A DNA stretch of 14,251 nt from an uncultured Lachnospiraceae bacterium (GCA_937901625.1 CALDIE010000224.1:1-14251); one strand, 5' to 3'; positions 6,626-14,251 are shown, counted from the first letter of the stretch. Notes: a model not told the origin generated them from the sequence alone. Program-made: numbers and translations.

Positions 6626-8677
6626 ATGAAAAAGTGTGGTTTTTTCAGTGAAAAAAAGAAAGGCAACATTACGATGAGCCAGAAAAAAAGATGGATACCT
6701 GCGGCTTTGGCAGCAGGTATGACGGGCATCCTCTTATGTGGCACGCCGGCCGGAAAGCTTTCGGCGTGGGCAAAAGAGGATGATTTTGATGTGACGGGTA
6801 GTGCTTCGATCGATAAGAATAACAGCGTCCTGACCATAAAGGTTTCCGTGACAAACGACGGAGATGATTTTGGCGGATACGTAAGGGTTAAAGTTACCGG
6901 CGCACATTCACCCGTAGGGTACGAAAGGTATGTCTCCATTGCGGAAAATACAACGGAAGATGTGGTCTTTAAGGTTCCGGTAGTCGTCACTACCGATTAT
7001 GAGAACGCGCAGATGGTGATAGAGATCCTCTCGGAATCGGGAAAAGTACTGGAAACGAAAACGGTCCGTTCCGCTTTTTCCAACACATCGTTTGCCATGG
7101 GCATTCTCAGCATGGATCCCGGCAGCCTCTCGTACCTGGAGGGTAAGTTTAATCGCGGGTATTTTGACGCGGAAGTGGTGACGGATGAATTATCGGATAA
7201 CTATCTGGATGAGCTCTCTACCCTTTCAAATTATGAATACATCGTTGTGGACGGATACGACACGTCTTCGTTGTCATCGTTACAATTAAATAATCTGATG
7301 GCCTGGACGCGTTCCGGCGGAACATTGATCCTGGGAACCGGCGAAGAGGGAGCGGATGTTGTTTCCGGATTTGTCAGAGAGGATCCGGATTTCTTAAAAG
7401 TCACCGTGGCCAATATCCCGGATGATGTATATTCCTATTGGAATGACGGCGGGGAAGGAACCATACATTTTGACTGGGAATATGACAGTTATTACTACTA
7501 TGATGACGGCATGTACTTCGACTATGACAGTATCGGATCGATAAGCGGTGACCAGACATCGACCCACAGAGAGCTGATCCTCTCGGAGTTTGATTATGAT
7601 AGAGGAACATCTTCAGAATTCTTACGGAAAATCGGCAACGGATACATCTTTTTATGTGGGGAAAGTCTTGGAGATCAGGACAGTTACTACGCGGGGAATT
7701 TGTATTCCGCCATCAGTTACGGGACGGTAAATCAGGGTTCATCCTACGCAAACTCGTATAATTTTACGCACTATACAGCAGAGGAGTATTACGGTCTTCT
7801 GCAAGGCAGCGCGAAGGTAAATGTTGCCGCCGTAGAGATTTTGGTGATCCTCTATGTGATCCTGGTCGGTCCGATCCTGTATCTGATCTTAAAAAAGGCC
7901 GATCGACGTGAAAAAATGTGGTTCATGATCCCGGTACTCGCTTTTGTAACAGTGATCTTAATGTACATCATCGGAAAAGGATTCGGAATAAAGAAGCGGG
8001 ATTTTAGGGATGTGATCGTAACACCCGCGGACGGGAACGGTAGCAGTGTTGCTTATGTTTTCGGACATTCTTCCGCCGAAAAGAAATGGACGATCAATTT
8101 GAAGGACGAAGTGGAGTATATCGGTCCCCTCGTAACAGAGTATGAATATACGACGTCTGCTGCGCCTCTCAGATACGTAACGACGGAGTCAACAAAGGGA
8201 TTGTCTTTCAGTTATGTACCCACAACGGTATTTGAACCGGTATTCCTTAAGGCGTTTTTAGAGGAACAGGATGATGTGGGAGAGATCGTCTCTGAGGTCG
8301 TATACGACAGTTACACGGGCGACATCAGCGGAGAGGTTACCAATGATACGGACGTGGACTTTGATTGGATGATCGTTGTATGTAACAATAGTTATCAGAT
8401 GTTCCAAAATGTGGAGGAGGGAGAAAAGGTTCGCGTAAGGCAGACGAATATGACATCCCTTACATCAAGCGGAGTGATGAATGAGGCGTCCCGACAGTAC
8501 TATAAGAATACCGCAGAAAGCGAAGATATTGCCAGATCCTATGCGGCGCTTGGATTGGCGATCGATCACCTGAAGTCCAACCAGATCTATGTTATCGGCG
8601 TGACAAAGAGTAATGAGTCCCTGATCGCAAGTAATGTATCAGAGGTAAGCTATCACTGCTATTATGTTGTGCAGTAA
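6626..8677 (+). CDS. Secreted membrane-anchored protein with GATase-like segment, ABC/MoxR cluster component
   Basis: I do not recognise a named family for this 683-residue protein, but its layout is informative. A positively charged N-terminus and hydrophobic stretch (about 23-40) end at a plausible signal peptidase site, SAWA-KEDD (after residue 49). A beta-sandwich-like region (50-150) follows. Next is YIVVDGYDTSSLSSLQLN...RSGGTLILGTGEE (205-241), which resembles the GATase1-like fold of auxiliary proteins in gliding-type ABC systems. A Tyr/Asp-rich stretch lies near 290-315. Two membrane segments (about 402-425 and 431-455) enclose a short RREK loop, with the pattern ILVGPILYLILKK. A second beta-rich external domain (455-683) ends the protein. 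The ATG at 6626 is preferred because AGGGGAG lies 8 nt upstream. An in-frame TTG/ATG (6563/6566) would put structured RNA inside the gene, and ATG 6674 is a possible shorter start. It probably works with the adjacent ABC transporter. Confidence 0.7.
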   Translation: MKKCGFFSEKKKGNITMSQKKRWIPAALAAGMTGILLCGTPAGKLSAWAKEDDFDVTGSASIDKNNSVLTIKVSVTNDGDDFGGYVRVKVTGAHSPVGYERYVSIAENTTEDVVFKVPVVVTTDYENAQMVIEILSESGKVLETKTVRSAFSNTSFAMGILSMDPGSLSYLEGKFNRGYFDAEVVTDELSDNYLDELSTLSNYEYIVVDGYDTSSLSSLQLNNLMAWTRSGGTLILGTGEEGADVVSGFVREDPDFLKVTVANIPDDVYSYWNDGGEGTIHFDWEYDSYYYYDDGMYFDYDSIGSISGDQTSTHRELILSEFDYDRGTSSEFLRKIGNGYIFLCGESLGDQDSYYAGNLYSAISYGTVNQGSSYANSYNFTHYTAEEYYGLLQGSAKVNVAAVEILVILYVILVGPILYLILKKADRREKMWFMIPVLAFVTVILMYIIGKGFGIKKRDFRDVIVTPADGNGSSVAYVFGHSSAEKKWTINLKDEVEYIGPLVTEYEYTTSAAPLRYVTTESTKGLSFSYVPTTVFEPVFLKAFLEEQDDVGEIVSEVVYDSYTGDISGEVTNDTDVDFDWMIVVCNNSYQMFQNVEEGEKVRVRQTNMTSLTSSGVMNEASRQYYKNTAESEDIARSYAALGLAIDHLKSNQIYVIGVTKSNESLIASNVSEVSYHCYYVVQ

Positions 8678-8700
8678 GGAGAAGACGGAGAGAAAGCATT

Positions 8701-9633
8701 ATGTTGTATCTGAATAATCTGATGAAACGCTATGGTGGTTTTGTCGCAGTAAGGAATATCAGCCTGCATGTTCCAAAGGGAGACCTGTTCGGATTTGTCG
8801 GACCCAACGGCGCAGGAAAAACAACGACGATCCGTATGATCTGCGGATTGCTCAGACCGGATTTCGGGAACATCTGGGTGGATGGTCATCAACAGAGCAT
8901 CGATCCGGATGAAGTGAAAAGATGTATCGGCTATGTACCGGATTTCTTTGGCGTATATGAAAACTTAAAAGTCAAGGAATATATGGAGTTTTACGGAAGC
9001 ATATACGGACTTGAGGGCGATACCCTTAAAAAAGTGATCGGCGATCTGTTAAGCCTCGTCAATCTGAGTTATAAGGAAGAGGAATATGTCGACACACTTT
9101 CCCGCGGAATGAAGCAACGCCTTTGTGTGGCAAGGGCGCTTTTACACAACCCGGACCTGCTGGTGATGGATGAACCGTCCTCCGGTCTGGATCCGATCGC
9201 GCGAGTGGAGATGAAAGAGCTTTTGATGAACCTTAACTCCATGGGAAAGACGATCATCATCAGTTCGCATATCCTGGCGGATATTGCCGAGATGTGTAAC
9301 AGTATCGGTATCATGAATCACGGCCGGATCGTGCGGGCGGGGTTGATGAAAGATATTCTGGGAGAAGCCTCCAACCAGCACCACCTGATCATACAGATTC
9401 CCGGAAATACGCAGGCGGCGGCAGACTTTATCAAACAGTTACCGGAAGTAAGCATAGACTCTATCAGGGAAAACGAGATCGTTGTCAATTTCTCCGGAGA
9501 AGATGAGGATGCTGCACGTATCATTTCGGAAATGATGAAAGGCGATATCATGATCGCGGGCTTCAGGAAGGAAGTGGTTGATCTGGAAACGCTGTTTGTT
9601 CAATTGACGGGGGCAGGATCGCCGACGGTATAA
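8701..9633 (+). CDS. ABC transporter ATP-binding protein (ABC-2 / GldA-like export type)
   Basis: This 310-residue nucleotide-binding subunit would power the permease encoded next. All core motifs are present: Walker A GPNGAGKTT (34-42), signature LSRGM (133-137), Walker B LLVMDEPSSGLDP (153-165) and H-loop His190 in IIISSHIL. The Q-loop position reads GYVPDFFGVYENL, with Asp81 where Gln is most typical; this variation is common in drug- and gliding-type exporters. Residues from about 220 form a C-terminal regulatory-type domain. GGAGAG at 8687-8692 lies 8 nt before the ATG, and the gene starts 23 bp after its upstream neighbour. Family is certain; the exported substrate is not known. Confidence 0.95.
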   Translation: MLYLNNLMKRYGGFVAVRNISLHVPKGDLFGFVGPNGAGKTTTIRMICGLLRPDFGNIWVDGHQQSIDPDEVKRCIGYVPDFFGVYENLKVKEYMEFYGSIYGLEGDTLKKVIGDLLSLVNLSYKEEEYVDTLSRGMKQRLCVARALLHNPDLLVMDEPSSGLDPIARVEMKELLMNLNSMGKTIIISSHILADIAEMCNSIGIMNHGRIVRAGLMKDILGEASNQHHLIIQIPGNTQAAADFIKQLPEVSIDSIRENEIVVNFSGEDEDAARIISEMMKGDIMIAGFRKEVVDLETLFVQLTGAGSPTV

Positions 9634-9689
9634 AGACAGACAAGAATCTATGGGAAAAAACCTTAGCGTAAATAAAGGAACGGTAAGAT

Positions 9690-10937
9690 ATGAATAAAAT
9701 AGATTTCAGCAATTTAAAGTGGGAAAAACTCAAATACAAGTTGAATCCCATCACAAGAAAAGATCAGCGGGTGATCGTCAGGAGCATGAAATTCTCCTGG
9801 GGTTTGTTTGCGTATGAAGCAGTGCTGGGGATGATCTTTCTCCTTGCGATCAATGCTATGTTTACCAGAACTACATATGGCTACAGCGAGTCGTATCGGA
9901 ATCTTGTATACATGTTTCCCATACTCGCAGCGGTGCAATTCGGCATCATTACGCTGATCGTTCCGATCATGACGGCGTCCGCGATATCCGGTGAAAAAGA
10001 GAGACAGACTTTTGATATTCTTCTTACAACGACGATGTCGCCGAGGCGCATTGTCTACGGAAAAGTACAATCCTCCATCCTTCAGGTTCTTACCTTTGTT
10101 GTTGCCAGCATACCATTGATGGCGGTTTCCTTTACAATGGGCGGTTTGAGCTGGTGGAATCTGCTGATCGTAGTGATCGCATTTGTCGTGTATGCGTTGT
10201 TAGTCGGTTCTGTCGGTATCCTGGCGTCGACACTGACAAAGAAAACGATCACATCCATCATCATCTCCTATGCGATCTATTACGGACTGAATCAGATAAC
10301 GGTATTACCCTTGATCTGGACGGGAGTATGGGCTGTCGGAGGAGGATATACGGAACTGATAGTATTTTTGTGTCATTTTCTGCTGATCAACCCGGTTGCT
10401 ATGGTCGTGGTCTTAATCATGATGATGATGGGAGGCAGTGCCTACCAGGAAATAGTAGGTTCTTCCACGGTATTTTTGGGCTTGTTCAGCAACGGCTGGT
10501 TGTGGCTGGTGGTTTCCATGATCGCTCTGGTGGCACTCTCTTTCTTCTTAATGGAAATTGCAGCCAGAAGGATCGACCCTGTTCGAAACTATGGCAAGAA
10601 AGCAGATAAAAAGGCGAAGAAAGCAGCGGTAAACGCTCAGCCCGCACAGGGACTTGCAATGCAGCCTGTACAGGGAGCACCGACGGCAGGAGTATCGGAG
10701 ATAAATCAGGCAATGCAATCTATGACGGGACAGCCGATACAAGGACCTGCAATGCAGCCCGCACAGAGTCAGCCCGCGGTTGAACCGATCGTGCAGCCGA
10801 TACAAAGCACATCCATGAAGGAGATGCCTGCGACGGAAATGATCCTCTCGGAACAGCCCGCGGCAGAGGCGGAAGTTGCGGAAACAGTCATGACAGATAC
10901 TGCGCCCGCTTCGGGAAACGGGAATAAGCAGGAGTAA
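9690..10937 (+). CDS. ABC-2 type transporter permease with Gln/Pro/Ala-rich C-terminal tail
   Basis: This 415-residue membrane subunit pairs with the ATPase at 8701. Roughly seven hydrophobic segments are visible (about 37-57, 74-97, 126-150, 156-180, 187-213, 222-247 and 268-291). The cytoplasmic SGEKERQTFDILLTTTMSPR segment (100-119) carries the GxxExxxT-type coupling motif of ABC-2 permeases. After the last helix comes AARRIDPVRN, a Lys-rich stretch (303-311) and a disordered tail of about 100 residues. The tail is built from loose AMQP-(V/A)Q and QPIQ repeats and ends in an acidic segment. Such a tail is not part of the usual family. AAAGGA (9674-9679) precedes the ATG by 10 nt. The tail should lie in the cytoplasm, by the positive-inside rule. 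Confidence 0.9.
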   Translation: MNKIDFSNLKWEKLKYKLNPITRKDQRVIVRSMKFSWGLFAYEAVLGMIFLLAINAMFTRTTYGYSESYRNLVYMFPILAAVQFGIITLIVPIMTASAISGEKERQTFDILLTTTMSPRRIVYGKVQSSILQVLTFVVASIPLMAVSFTMGGLSWWNLLIVVIAFVVYALLVGSVGILASTLTKKTITSIIISYAIYYGLNQITVLPLIWTGVWAVGGGYTELIVFLCHFLLINPVAMVVVLIMMMMGGSAYQEIVGSSTVFLGLFSNGWLWLVVSMIALVALSFFLMEIAARRIDPVRNYGKKADKKAKKAAVNAQPAQGLAMQPVQGAPTAGVSEINQAMQSMTGQPIQGPAMQPAQSQPAVEPIVQPIQSTSMKEMPATEMILSEQPAAEAEVAETVMTDTAPASGNGNKQE

Positions 10938-10970
10938 AAGAAGCAGCGGATACGTGCCCGGGAGTTGTTT

Positions 10971-12539
10971 ATGGAAAACCATGAAAAAGAGTACATTTTA
11001 AACGGTATAAAGTCGGTTCGCAGAAAGATGAACAACGGGACGATGACAGTATATATTGTCTGTTTTCTTGCCATCGGATTCTTCCTGGCAGCGATCGCGG
11101 AGGGTATCGCCATGGTGGTGCCCTTTTACTATGTCCACTACCTGGCAGCCGCCTTTGTGGTGCTTGCCCTGATCGCCGGGATCATATTCGGGATACGAAA
11201 GTTTAAGACGATGAAGCAGGCGGCGCTTTTTATCGACAGCCATGGAATGGGAGAGCGTGTGATCACGGCGTATGAATCTCTCGAGGAAGAAGACATCGTG
11301 GCAAAGTCTCAAAGGACGGACGCGGTGCGATGGATGGAAGCCGGAAAAGAGAGTGTGAAAGTTCCGTTTCCGCTGAAATGGTGGCAGCCGTTGTCGGCGT
11401 TGCTCTTGATGGCGTTAGTTATATTTCTGGCGGCCTACCCGACACAGGCCAAGATGGATGCGACCGAAAAACACGCATTAAAAGAGGCTGTTGAGGAAAA
11501 GGAAGAAGAGATCGAAGAGGCGATCGAGAGTCTTGCGTCCATTGATCAGGAGTCTTTAACGGCAGCGGAGAAAGAGCAGCTGGCCACGATGATGGATTCT
11601 CTGTCAAGCACGCAGTCAGAGCTCGCGGAGTCTCAGAATTTTGCGCAGTATCAACAGGCAACGCAGAGACTGGAATATAAATATGAAGATATGGCGCAGA
11701 GCCTGGAAAACATGGCGCAGGCGGTAAATGCCAGAGAAGCGGCAAATAATAACAATGGTCAGGACAGTCAGGACGGCCAGGACGGTCAGGAAGGACAGGA
11801 AGGCCAGGACGGTCAGGAAGGCCAGGACGGTCAGGAAGGTCAGGACGGTCAGGACAGTCAGGACAGTCAGGACGGCCAGGACAGTCAGGACGGTCAGGAT
11901 GGCCAGAATCAGCAAAACGGGCAGTCCCGGACCGGGCAGCAGTTGAGTCAGGCTTCTCAGCAATTTGCGCAAAATGCGGGAAATGATCAAAACAATTCCC
12001 GGCAGGACAATAATAATATGCAGGCGAATAATAACCAGCAAGGCCAGCAGGGTCAGCAAGGCCAACAGGACCAGCAGGGTCAGCAAGGCCAACAGGGCCA
12101 GCAGGGTCAGCAAGGTCAACAAGGACAGCAGGGTCAGCAAGGTCAACAAGGACAGCAGGGTCAACAAGGTCAACAAGGACAGCAGGGTCAACAGGGGCAG
12201 CAAAGCGGAGAAGGCCAGGGTCAGGGCGATGAACAAGGTCAGGATTCGGGTGGCGGTCAGAGCGGATCGGGCAGAGGGACCGGCAGCGGAGGAGCGGAAC
12301 ATGATTATGTGAGTCTTCCCAACGCGACGGGAAACGATGATAATCTGACCGGAGGGATCACCGGATCCGCGCAGGACAGTTTCCGTTATGAAAATGGTAT
12401 CGGTTGGGAAGGAAATCGTGTGGATTATCAGAATGTGATCGGTTCTTATGGAGAAAGAGCATACCAGGGTATCGAGAACGGGACGTATCCCGCCGGTATG
12501 ACGGATGTGATCAAAGATTATTTCGGAGGATTTGAGTAA
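10971..12539 (+). CDS. Three-TM coiled-coil protein with long GQD/QQG repeats and conserved C-terminal domain
   Basis: This 522-residue protein has three hydrophobic segments (about 26-50, 55-75 and 139-156). An acidic coiled coil (about 163-250) follows, then two Gln-rich tracts (263-313 and 356-411) and a C-terminal domain (about 440-522). That domain ends with VDYQNVIGSYGERAYQGIEN...YPAGMTDVIKDYF. This tail pattern (V-Y--V---Y---A------IP----I--YF) recurs in MoxR/DUF58-cluster proteins resembling DUF4175; the resemblance is from memory. The positive-inside rule puts the coiled coil, repeats and C-terminus outside the cell. ATG 10971 is chosen over an in-frame TTG at 10965 because GGGAG (10960-10964) has a sensible 6-nt spacing only to the ATG. 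It ends 1 bp before the MoxR start. The function is unknown; an extracytoplasmic scaffold is plausible. Confidence 0.8.
   Translation: MENHEKEYILNGIKSVRRKMNNGTMTVYIVCFLAIGFFLAAIAEGIAMVVPFYYVHYLAAAFVVLALIAGIIFGIRKFKTMKQAALFIDSHGMGERVITAYESLEEEDIVAKSQRTDAVRWMEAGKESVKVPFPLKWWQPLSALLLMALVIFLAAYPTQAKMDATEKHALKEAVEEKEEEIEEAIESLASIDQESLTAAEKEQLATMMDSLSSTQSELAESQNFAQYQQATQRLEYKYEDMAQSLENMAQAVNAREAANNNNGQDSQDGQDGQEGQEGQDGQEGQDGQEGQDGQDSQDSQDGQDSQDGQDGQNQQNGQSRTGQQLSQASQQFAQNAGNDQNNSRQDNNNMQANNNQQGQQGQQGQQDQQGQQGQQGQQGQQGQQGQQGQQGQQGQQGQQGQQGQQGQQGQQSGEGQGQGDEQGQDSGGGQSGSGRGTGSGGAEHDYVSLPNATGNDDNLTGGITGSAQDSFRYENGIGWEGNRVDYQNVIGSYGERAYQGIENGTYPAGMTDVIKDYFGGFE
11757..11909 (+). repeat. Tandem array of 9-bp units encoding GQD/GQE/SQD (17 copies)
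   Basis: Seventeen in-frame 9-bp units encode GQD, GQE, SQD and one final GQN. Unit variation is limited mainly to GGT/GGC/AGT at the first codon and GAC/GAA/GAT at the third. This gives a strongly acidic, Gln-rich tract (residues 263-313 of the host protein) directly after the coiled coil. Confidence 0.95.
12036..12203 (+). repeat. Tandem array of 9-bp units encoding QQG (18.7 copies) with 27-bp superunits
   Basis: The 168-bp array encodes QQG units, one of them QQD, at residues 356-411. A higher-order 27-bp unit is visible. Copies at 12105-12131 and 12132-12158 are identical, and the copy at 12159-12185 differs by one base. This pattern indicates recent in-frame duplication. The tract is uncharged, unlike the acidic GQD array upstream. 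Confidence 0.95.
12525..12530 (+). promoter_or_regulatory. Ribosome-binding site of the MoxR gene, inside the upstream coding end
   Basis: GGAGGA lies within the last codons of the Q-rich gene, 10 nt before the ATG at 12541. It is only 1 nt from an in-frame TTG at 12532, which rules that start out. With a single base between the upstream stop (12537-12539) and the ATG, translational coupling of the two proteins is likely. Confidence 0.75.
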
Positions 12540-12540
12540 G

Positions 12541-13485
12541 ATGAATGAATTTGAAGCCATGCAACAGAAGTTGATGCTCTGTGAGCAGGAGATCGGAAAG
12601 GAGATCATCGGGCAGCGAAATGTTGTTCATGAGGTGATGATGGCGATCCTTTCCGGAGGAAATGTCCTTTTGGAAGGTATGCCGGGACTCGGAAAGACCA
12701 GACTGGTAAACACCATCAGCCATGTTTTGAACCTGTCTTTTAAGAGAATTCAGTTTACGCCGGATCTGATGCCGGGCGATATCACCGGTACCAACATTAT
12801 GCTGCGTGATGAAAACGGCTCCGGATTCCGTTTTGAGCCGGGTCCCGTTTTTGCCAATATTATACTGGCGGATGAGATCAACCGTGCCACGCCAAAGACG
12901 CAGTCCGCGCTCTTAGAGGCCATGCAGGAACACAGCGTTACGGTGGGAACGGTCAGCCATAAAGTGCCGGAACCCTTTTTTGTACTGGCTACACAGAACC
13001 CGATCGAACAGGAAGGTACCTATCCTCTTCCGGAGGCGCAGTTAGACCGTTTCCTCTTTAAAATAGTAGTGGATTTTCCCACCAAGGAAGAGTTAAAAGG
13101 CATTTTGGGACTTACGGAAAATGTTCAGACGATGCAGGCGCAGCAGATCCTGGATTCTCAGGAGTTGGAGGCTGCCATTCGCATGACCAAAGAGATCAAG
13201 ATCGCGGATGCCGTATTGGATTATATCCTGAATGTAGTGATGGCTACGCATGAAAAGAATGTAAATATCCGTGAAGGTGCCAGCCCCAGAGCGGCACAGG
13301 CGATCGTTCGCGGCGCCAAGGCGAAGGCCTTTTTGGAAGGCAGATACAATGTGTCCTTCGACGATGTACAGAGCGTGGCGTTTCCGGTGCTTCGCCACAG
13401 GATCATCCTGTCCTTTGACGCTATCTCAAACGGCGTGGTAGAGGACGGGATCATCGGAACTCTGTTAAATGATATACCCACATAA
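12541..13485 (+). CDS. MoxR-family AAA+ ATPase
   Basis: This 314-residue cytoplasmic AAA+ ATPase belongs to the MoxR family, whose members act as chaperone-like activators with vWA-domain partners. Visible motifs are Walker A GMPGLGKT (46-53), pore or loop segment TPDLMPGDITG (73-83), Walker B IILADEINRA (107-116) and sensor 1 ATQNPIEQEGTYPLPEAQLD (150-169). The Arg after it (Arg170, LDRFLF) is a candidate Arg finger. The sensor 2 region is GASPRAAQAI. All are typical and intact, and the length is normal for the family. The partner DUF58 gene follows after 48 bp, which is the standard MoxR-DUF58 order. The start at ATG 12541 is set by GGAGGA at 12525-12530. Confidence 0.96.
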   Translation: MNEFEAMQQKLMLCEQEIGKEIIGQRNVVHEVMMAILSGGNVLLEGMPGLGKTRLVNTISHVLNLSFKRIQFTPDLMPGDITGTNIMLRDENGSGFRFEPGPVFANIILADEINRATPKTQSALLEAMQEHSVTVGTVSHKVPEPFFVLATQNPIEQEGTYPLPEAQLDRFLFKIVVDFPTKEELKGILGLTENVQTMQAQQILDSQELEAAIRMTKEIKIADAVLDYILNVVMATHEKNVNIREGASPRAAQAIVRGAKAKAFLEGRYNVSFDDVQSVAFPVLRHRIILSFDAISNGVVEDGIIGTLLNDIPT

Positions 13486-13533
13486 GAGACCGCAATCGGA
13501 AACAGAAACTGATTTTGAAAAAAAGGGAAATCT

Positions 13534-14251
13534 ATGTTTGACACAAAGTATTATGACAGACTGCAGCGTTGCCGTTTGTTGATCAGTAAAAAGACGAATA
13601 CATCGATGATCGGCAGTCGTAAGTCCGCCAGGAAAGGACACTCCGCGGAATTTTCGGATTTCAGGGAATATATGCCCGGAGATGATATCCGCGGGATCGA
13701 CTGGAACGCCTACGGAAGGCTGGACAGGCTTTATGTGAAGGAATATATGGAGGAGAAGGAGGCTGTGATCTCCATCCTCATTGATACCAGCGCATCCATG
13801 GAGTACGGCGCGGAGAAAAAGAGTGAGCTTGCGAAACAGCTTGCGGCTGCGATGGCATATTTAAGCCTGACGGACATGGATCGCGTGATCGTGTATGACA
13901 TGAAAAAAATGGGAGCGCCGCTTCCGCTTTCCGGCGGGAAAAAAGCTTTTCCCGGATTATCCGAATGGCTTTCCCGGTGCGAATGGGGAGGCAGTGTGGA
14001 TGTCGGGGAGGCTGTGAGAAAGCTTCCGGCGAAGGGACCGGGAGTGACGATCATCATCAGTGACTTCTTGCAGGAATCCTTTTTGGATCCGGGAAAAAAG
14101 GCGATGGAAAAAATGCTGCGTTTCTTGGATTACCGCAGGCAGAAAGAGGTTATTTTGCAGGTGCTTGCCGGTGAGGAGCTGGAGGTGGATTTCACGGGAA
14201 CGAGAAATCTCATCGATATGGAAGACAAGAGCTCTATGCGTCTGACGCTGG
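13534..14251 (+). CDS. DUF58 family protein (vWA-like), C-terminus cut by window edge
   Basis: The frame is open from ATG 13534 to the right edge and gives 239 residues, most of a typical compact DUF58 protein. The diagnostic block GHSAEFSDFREYMPGDDIRG (35-54), followed by IDWNAYGRLDRLYVKEYMEEKE, is fully conserved. A vWA-type metal site is suggested by DTSAS (84-88) and by Asp177 in VTIIISDF. The segment LQVLAGEELEVDFTGTRNLIDME (208-230) matches the usual C-terminal pattern of the family. No membrane helix is seen, so this is the cytoplasmic short form. AGGGA (13524-13528) precedes the ATG by 5 nt. It is the predicted partner of the MoxR ATPase. The following gene, outside the window, is often a vWA or transglutaminase-like membrane protein in such clusters. 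Confidence 0.93.
   Translation, partial: MFDTKYYDRLQRCRLLISKKTNTSMIGSRKSARKGHSAEFSDFREYMPGDDIRGIDWNAYGRLDRLYVKEYMEEKEAVISILIDTSASMEYGAEKKSELAKQLAAAMAYLSLTDMDRVIVYDMKKMGAPLPLSGGKKAFPGLSEWLSRCEWGGSVDVGEAVRKLPAKGPGVTIIISDFLQESFLDPGKKAMEKMLRFLDYRRQKEVILQVLAGEELEVDFTGTRNLIDMEDKSSMRLTL

Noticed and set aside
6232..6990. Minus-strand open frame of 252 codons spanning the hairpin region
   Set aside because: It overlaps two plus-strand genes on both sides, has no recognisable domain, and would require the intercistronic hairpins to be coding.
10965..10970. TTG start two codons before ATG 10971
   Set aside because: GGGAG ends directly next to this TTG, leaving no spacing, whereas the ATG has a 6-nt gap.
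11757..12203. CRISPR-like array
   Set aside because: The repeats are contiguous 9-bp in-frame units without spacers and lie inside a coding sequence.
11616..12608. Long minus-strand open frame (330 codons) rich in Leu-Thr repeats
   Set aside because: It is the antisense shadow of the GQD/QQG arrays, whose 9-bp repeats contain no stop in that frame. It crosses two well-supported genes and has no independent start signal.

Overview
The window looks like chromosomal DNA of a Gram-positive Clostridia, probably a Lachnospiraceae-type gut Firmicute. This is an inference from mid-range GC, strong Shine-Dalgarno sites, sigma-A-type promoters, an XpaC/TelA pair, and clostripain-type (C11) peptidases with the C-terminal domain I associate with that family. 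No mobile element, CRISPR array, tRNA or rRNA was seen. Protein families were recognised by eye from motifs; no database search was possible.

Layout. A truncated membrane-anchored C11 cysteine peptidase runs leftward off the window from 1066. A 235-bp divergent intergenic region (1067-1301) separates it from everything else. It holds a good promoter for each direction (TTGAAT-18-TATAAT on minus, TTGCAA-17-TAGAAT on plus), two small dyads between them and an 11-bp tandem duplication in the rightward 5' UTR. From 1302 to the right edge all eight genes lie on the plus strand with gaps of 1-130 bp and no visible terminator, so they may form one long operon. The order is XpaC-like membrane protein; TelA; a second, larger C11 peptidase; a secreted, membrane-anchored protein with a GATase-like segment; an ABC ATPase; an ABC-2 permease with a Gln/Pro/Ala-rich tail; a three-TM coiled-coil protein with two large GQD/QQG repeat tracts; a MoxR AAA+ ATPase; and a DUF58 vWA-like protein cut by the right edge.

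How the genes may work together. ABC ATPase + permease + GATase-like membrane protein + Q-rich three-TM protein + MoxR + DUF58 resembles the widespread but poorly understood MoxR/DUF58 envelope cluster. Here it is fused to an XpaC-TelA pair and bracketed by two paralogous extracytoplasmic C11 peptidases. MoxR and DUF58 are thought to act as a chaperone-like AAA+/vWA pair. The ABC and Q-rich proteins are membrane partners, and the C11 enzymes would process proteins outside the membrane. A single envelope-maturation or stress system is a reasonable hypothesis but is not proved by the sequence.

The most unusual non-coding element is the 130-nt gap between the second C11 gene and the GATase-like gene (6496-6625). 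It contains three consecutive perfect or near-perfect hairpins, the last abutting the Shine-Dalgarno site, and no U-tract. The most unusual coding element is the Gln-rich region, with two separate 9-bp-period arrays (17 and about 18.7 units) that show signs of recent expansion.
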